Below, one piece after another: positions 1-5,599 of a DNA stretch of 5,599 nt. Position 1 is the first letter of the stretch. Every line of letters begins with the position of its first letter. The notes below the pieces were generated by a model. That model saw nothing but the letters and a program-made list of their open reading frames with translations. It was not told where the DNA came from and did no database searches. Source of the DNA: Bacteroidales bacterium UBA5537 (GTDB lineage Bacteria > Bacteroidota > Bacteroidia > Bacteroidales > Lentimicrobiaceae); NCBI GenBank assembly GCA_002426025.1, contig DINP01000143.1:7631-13229 (forward strand). The letters are read 5' to 3'. The position numbers were made by a program, and so were the translations under genes.

Positions 1-589
1 ACTGGGTGCCATCGGTCAGAAGCTGACTCCCGATATAACCCTGATTTTCATCTTCACCTCTTCCTAAAACCACAGCCCCTGCCCCATCGGCAAACAAAGA
101 GTAGCCAAATGCATCGTCAGGCCTCAGAAATGCAGGCATATTGTAAACGCCAACCACTACAGCAAATCTGATGGAAGAATCGGTAGCCATTATTCTGACC
201 GCATTATCGAGCGCAATGGTAAAGCTTGCGCAGGAAGCTGAAATATCAAAAGTTGAAGCCCAGGTTTCCTGCTTCTGAATCCGGCCCTGCACCAGAATTG
301 ATGTTGCTGGTGAAATATATTCCGGTGTGTCGGTACCAACAATAAACAAGCCGATATCATCGCCCGAAATACCGGCATTGGCTATTGCACTTTGTGCAGC
401 TTTTGTGGCAAAATCAGCGGTAGTTTCTTCAATTCCACGTAGATGTGCGATGTGGCGATTGAAAACCCCGAGTTTATCTTCGAGTTTCTCCAATTTGAAT
501 TCCAGACCAGTAAGGCCCTGCAATTCTGAATTTGAAATACTTTCTCCCGGCACGTAAAGTCCTGTTCCTATTATTTTGATTGGAAGCAT
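1..589 (-). CDS. 3-oxoacyl-ACP synthase III (KAS III / FabH-like) family protein, C-terminus cut by window edge
   Basis: This frame has no stop before the left edge, so only the N-terminal 196 residues of a protein usually about 320-350 long are present. KAS III enzymes are cytoplasmic condensing enzymes: an acyl group from acyl-CoA is loaded on a Cys and condensed with malonyl-ACP or a related extender. Visible family features are the N-terminal GTGLYVPGE segment (residues 8-16), the RHIA motif (45-48), the catalytic Cys120 in SASCASF, and LFADGAGAVVL (165-175), which matches the FabH LFGDGAGA motif. The catalytic His and Asn lie beyond the edge. The segment that holds the CoA-stacking Trp32 in E. 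coli FabH is shorter here and has no Trp, so this may be a specialised paralogue and not the housekeeping enzyme. The ATG at 589-587 gives the expected N-terminus. It starts 20 bp after the CoA-transferase stop, with an A-rich spacer and no Shine-Dalgarno. The family is secure; the substrate is unknown. Confidence 0.9.
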   Translation of the reverse strand, partial: MLPIKIIGTGLYVPGESISNSELQGLTGLEFKLEKLEDKLGVFNRHIAHLRGIEETTADFATKAAQSAIANAGISGDDIGLFIVGTDTPEYISPATSILVQGRIQKQETWASTFDISASCASFTIALDNAVRIMATDSSIRFAVVVGVYNMPAFLRPDDAFGYSLFADGAGAVVLGRGEDENQGYIGSQLLTDGTQ

Positions 590-3500
590 TATTCGGATTT
601 TATTCTAATTTATAAAAAACCAAGTTTTTCAGCCTGCGCTTTCAAACTTTCCCTGAAATCAGGATGTGCAATTGAAATCAGCATTTGTGTTCTTTCTCTT
701 ACAGTTCTTCCGGTTAGTCTCACACTCCCCCATTCGGTCACAACATAATCTGTGTGGCTTCTGTGAAGGGTTACAGCACTTCCCTCGGGTAAAACCGGAA
801 CAATGGTTGAGATAGAACCGCCCCTTGCAGTTGAACGACAGGCAATAATAGACTTTCCCAGACCATCTGTACCTTCAATTGCTCCAACTGCAGTATCAGT
901 CTGCCCACCGGTGCCTGAATATTGTTCAATACCAATTGATTCGCTGGAAACCTGACCGGTAAAATCAACCATAATGCAGGTATTAATGGACACCATCCGG
1001 CTATTTTTCTTCATTTCGCAAGGATCGTTAACATACTTTCCGCGAAGGAATTCAACACAGGGATTGTTATCGAGCCATTTATACAACTTTTCGCTGCCCA
1101 TGGCAAAGGTGCAGATAAACTTGTCCTTGTGAACTGATTTTCTTTTGTTTGTGATAACACCAGCTTCGTATAATTCCATCATGCTGTCAACCATCATTTC
1201 AGTGTGGACACCAAGATCTTTTTTGGTAATTAATGACAAAGCTGCCGCATTTGGAATATCTCCGATTCCTAATTGTATGGTAGATCCGTCTTCCACCAGA
1301 TCGGCGATATGCTTTCCGATACTCATTGCAACATCATCGGGTTGTGGTGCCGGCAACGTAGGAGGTGTTTGTGAAAACTCAACAAAATAGCTTATTTCAC
1401 TTATATGAATGTGTGTATCGCCCAGCGTGCGAGGCAATTGATCGTTGACTTCGAGTACGGTTATTTCAGCAGCTTCCAGTATGTCCTTTTCATAGGTAAT
1501 CCCCAGTGATAAAGACACATAGCCCCTTTCATCAGGTGGAGTACAGGTCCCAAAAAACATATGCGGTTTGCGCACTTTCAGCCGGTCGGTTGCCGATCGG
1601 TGAAGCATATTGGGAACATAGGTGACAGTACCCGTTTTGGCCTTTAACGCCTGCCGTGATCCCGGCGCATGAAACCAGCTACAAAGCTCAAAATGACCTT
1701 TCATCTCGGGCTTCATGTAAAAATCATAAGGCTTCAAGGTTAAAACTGAGAAAACTTTAACATCAGTTACACCCCGTTCTTTGGCCAGATGAAATTTCGA
1801 CATACAGCCCTGAGGTTCCGACGCACATTGTGCCACTATAATGTCAGTGTCGCTTTTTATAAAGCTGACAGCCTTTTCAATACTAATGAGTTTTTCCTTG
1901 TATATTGATTCGTTTGCCTTCATAGTAATTGCAGATTTAGATTTCTGTCTTTGCCGGAAGTTGTTTTCTGGTTGAAATATATACTATCAGACCAGCTAAA
2001 ACTGAAAAAGTAATTGCACTGGCTGCAGCAATAGCCGGATTTTGAACTTTCCCTGTAAAGTATCTGTCGAAGAAGCCAAAACTCATGCCATGGGCATTAA
2101 CCAGCCACGGGAACAGATAATAAACAAGAAAATAGACTACCAATGCCGTGATTGATCCGGTCAGAGCGGTATTGCGTGAAGTATTTTTCAGAAAGATTCC
2201 AAATGCGATAGGTACAAAAGCGATAGAAAAGAATGAATAAACCCCGTTTTGTGCGAAAATTGCTACACTCAGATTGGGATGTAGAATCTGAGAGCGGGCT
2301 GCTGCAAATGATGCAATAGCCATTCCGATTATCACTATCCTGTTGATGAGTATATACTTCCGCTCATCTGCAATGTGTTTACCAAACAATGGCTTGATAA
2401 TATCAGAAGTTATCGTGGTACTCAGGCTTTGAATTAGTCCTTCAATTGTTGATAATCCAGCGCTAAGCAAGCCTAAGATTACAACCAGTCCGATCAGAAT
2501 GGCAACCCATCCCTGTGAAAAAACCTGTACGACATAAGCAGGAATGATCCCATCTACATTTAGAGCTTTGCCATTTGCCGTCAAATCCGGAAAAGTGAGA
2601 CGGGCATACAAGCCGGTTACAATTACCGAATAAAAAAGAACCTGAATGATTACTGCAGCAACCAGATACCGGTTAACGTCACTCTCTTTCTTCAACAACA
2701 ATGATTTGGTAATAATATGAGGCTGGCATACTACGGCCGCGCCAACAATCATCTGGGCAAGTATAATCTCAAAAAAATCGCGGAAGAGCGGACTACCTGT
2801 GTTTGTTGATTTTATTAATACAGGGTCAATGGCTGATAGTTTATTAAAAAATGAGAACAGCCCGTCTTTGAGGTATGGATATCCGGAGGATATAAGCACG
2901 ATGGCTACTACAACCATTACCATTGCCTGTATGGTATTGGTATAAACCATAGAATTGGCGCCTCCAAACATCATGTACCCAAACACGAAGACGACAACGC
3001 CAAGTAAAACATACATCTCATTAACGTTCAATGACTTACTTAGTACTTTTGTGATTGCAACCAGGATCAGCACAATAAAAGTGAGCAGCAAAACAGACAG
3101 GAAACCAATAAATAAGGCATATCCCTTGCTGTTGTAACGACTGCCAATCCAGTTGGCAAGTGTAAGTGCTTTTACTGTTGAGCCATATCTGCGAAAGCTT
3201 TTGGTAAGCAATACCAGAGAAACCAGCGAGGCCAGCGGGAAAAATATTCCGAAAGAAAGCACTCCGCTTACTCCATAGGCTGCAATTAAACCGGGGTTAA
3301 TTACAAAAGTAGCGGCGCTTGTCATGGCAGCAGCCAGCGAAAGTCCTACAAACCAGGGTGAAAAGTTAAAATTCCCAACCGCGTAATCGCTGATACTCTT
3401 GGTTCGCAACGCACCGCGGATTACAAAAAACAGAATCGCAATCGCGTAAAGGGCGATTAATATCCATCCACCGGTTACTTGTTGTATTGATGCCATTGGG

Positions 3501-5599
3501 TTAGTTTGAAGTGCTAAAATTTCACAAAAAATGAATCAACTAATCAACTAAGGATAAATTAAATCGTGATACCGCCATCAACGCTGATGGTAGCACCATT
3601 AATGTATGCTGCTTCATCGCTTGCAAGGAACAAATAAGTAGAAGCAATTTCTTCCGGAGCGCCCAAACGGCCAAGCGGAACTTTTTCTTCCATGGCTTTC
3701 AATACGTTTTCAGGCATTTTCTTCACCATCTCAGTGGCGATAAATCCGGGGGCAACTGCGTTAACAGTAACTCCCTTGCGGCCAAGTTCGCGCGCCAGTG
3801 TTTTGGTAATTCCAATCACTCCGGCTTTGGTTGCCACGTAGTTCGTTTGCCCGAAATTTCCGTAAAGCGCAACAACTGATGAAGTATTGACAATGCGACC
3901 ATAACCTTTTTCAACCATTCCGGCACTGACGCATTTGGCGCAATTAAAAACGCCTGTCAGGTTAACATCAATAACCTGCTGCCATAATTCCGGGGTCATC
4001 TTTTTTATGGATGCGTCGCGGGTAATACCGGCATTGTTAATAAGGATGTCAATTCTGCCAAACTGGGCAATGGCAGCCTGAGTTGCTGCATCAACTTCAG
4101 TATATGAGGCGGTGTTTACTTTTGCAAAAAAGGCTTCTCCCCCATCGGCCTTTATTTCGGAGACAGTTTGTTCGCCTTTTTCTTCGTTCATGTCCCAGAT
4201 CATAACTTTAGCTCCTTCGGCGCAAAACATAATTGCTGCTGCACGGCCAAGTCCATCTGCACCTCCTGTAATTACTGCGATTTTATTCTCAAGTCTTTTC
4301 ATGATATTGGATTATTTAATGTTTTCAATAATTAATGCGGTTCCCTGTCCGCCGCCTATACAAAGTGTAGCTAGCCCTTTATTGGCATTGCGGCGTTTCA
4401 TTTCATAAATCAGGGTGGTCAGAATTCTTGCGCCTGAAGCACCAATTGGATGCCCTAAAGCAATAGCACCTCCGTTTACATTAACCTTTGCAGGATCGAG
4501 TTTCAGATCACGAACCACTGCCAGTGATTGTGCTGCAAAGGCTTCATTGGCCTCAATAAGATCAATATCATTGATAGTAAGACCTGCTCTTTTCAGTGCC
4601 TCCAGTGTTGCCGGAACCGGCCCATATCCCATAATTGCCGGATCAAGAGCCGCATTTCCGTAAGACAAAATCCTGGCCAGGGGTTTCAACCCGAGCTGAG
4701 CAGCTTTTTCGCCCGACATAATGATGAGCATGGCAGCTCCGTCATTTATTCCGGAGGCATTGCCTGCGGTAACTGTTCCGTCCTTTTTAAAAGCGGGTTT
4801 CAATGCAGCTAATTTTTCGGCTTTCAGTCCGTGTTTGGGAAATTCATCCATATCGAAAATTATCGGCTCACCCTTACGCTGAGGAATGCTCACAGGGACA
4901 ATTTCGTCAACAAAACGACCGGATTTCTGAGCTTCTTCAGCCCTTCGCTGGCTTTCCAGTGCAAAGGCATCCTGCTCCTCACGACTTATTTTCCAGCGTT
5001 CTGCTATATTTTCTGCTGTTATTCCCATGTGGTAGTTGTTGAACGAATCAGTAAGTCCGTCAACAATCATACTGTCCAGAATCTGTCCATGTCCCATGCG
5101 GTAGCCCGTTCGGCCCTGCATCATAAGGTAAGGCGCATTCGACATACTTTCAGTACCGCCAGCCAACACTACATCGGCATCACCAAGCATAATAAACTGC
5201 GCAGCCATGGAAACAGCACGAAGGCCGGACCCACACAATTTGTTGATGGTCATGGCTGGTTTTGTATCCGGAATACCGGCTTTTATTGCAATCTGACGGC
5301 CCACATTCTGGCCAAGCCCTGCAGAAAGTATATTTCCAATGATGGATTCTGAGATTTCATCAGGACTGATTCCAGCTCTGCGGATTGCTTCTCTGGCTGC
5401 AGTTATCCCCAACTCAGTTGCCGTAACACCGGCCAATGCACCGCCAAAGTTGCCGATTGCGGTACGCACTGCTGATACAATTACTACTTCTTTCATAAGA
5501 ATTGATTTTCAATAATTTCAACGAAGTAACACTATTCAAAGCGCAAATACATATCCCAATTTTATTTCTTTTGGGTTGACACAAATAGGTTTACGATCA

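Overview
The window looks like chromosomal DNA from a member of the Bacteroidota, probably a Bacteroidales/Marinilabiliales-type anaerobe or facultative bacterium. I infer this from four things: moderate GC content with AT-rich intergenic spacers, no clear Shine-Dalgarno sequence before any of the five start codons, TAA as the stop of every complete gene, and the gene assortment. No 16S rRNA or other marker gene is present, so the lineage is an inference.

All five genes lie on the minus strand and are read from right to left. In order of transcription they are: a thiolase (acetyl-CoA C-acetyltransferase type, 5496-4312); a FabG/PhaB-like short-chain dehydrogenase (4302-3559); a sodium:solute symporter (3496-1937); an acetyl-CoA hydrolase/CoA-transferase family protein (1923-610); and the first 196 residues of a KAS III (FabH-like) condensing enzyme (589 down to the left edge, where it is cut off). 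The spacers are 9, 62, 13 and 20 bp, so the genes very probably form one operon. About 100 bp of leader upstream of the thiolase (5497-5599) is visible and may hold the promoter. There are no tRNA, rRNA, CRISPR or mobile elements and no gene-free stretch over 300 bp.

The first four genes fit a C4 acyl-CoA module. The symporter could import a small carboxylate such as 3-hydroxybutyrate or acetoacetate, the CoA-transferase could activate it, the dehydrogenase could interconvert 3-hydroxybutyryl-CoA and acetoacetyl-CoA, and the thiolase could interconvert acetoacetyl-CoA and two acetyl-CoA. The dehydrogenase has an Asp at the end of strand beta-2, which favours NAD(H) over NADP(H) and so leans toward oxidation, i.e. 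use of the C4 acid. No PHA synthase is visible. The role of the KAS III-like protein is not clear from this window; its N-terminal region differs from housekeeping FabH. The families are all well known. The possible novelty is their combination, not any single gene.
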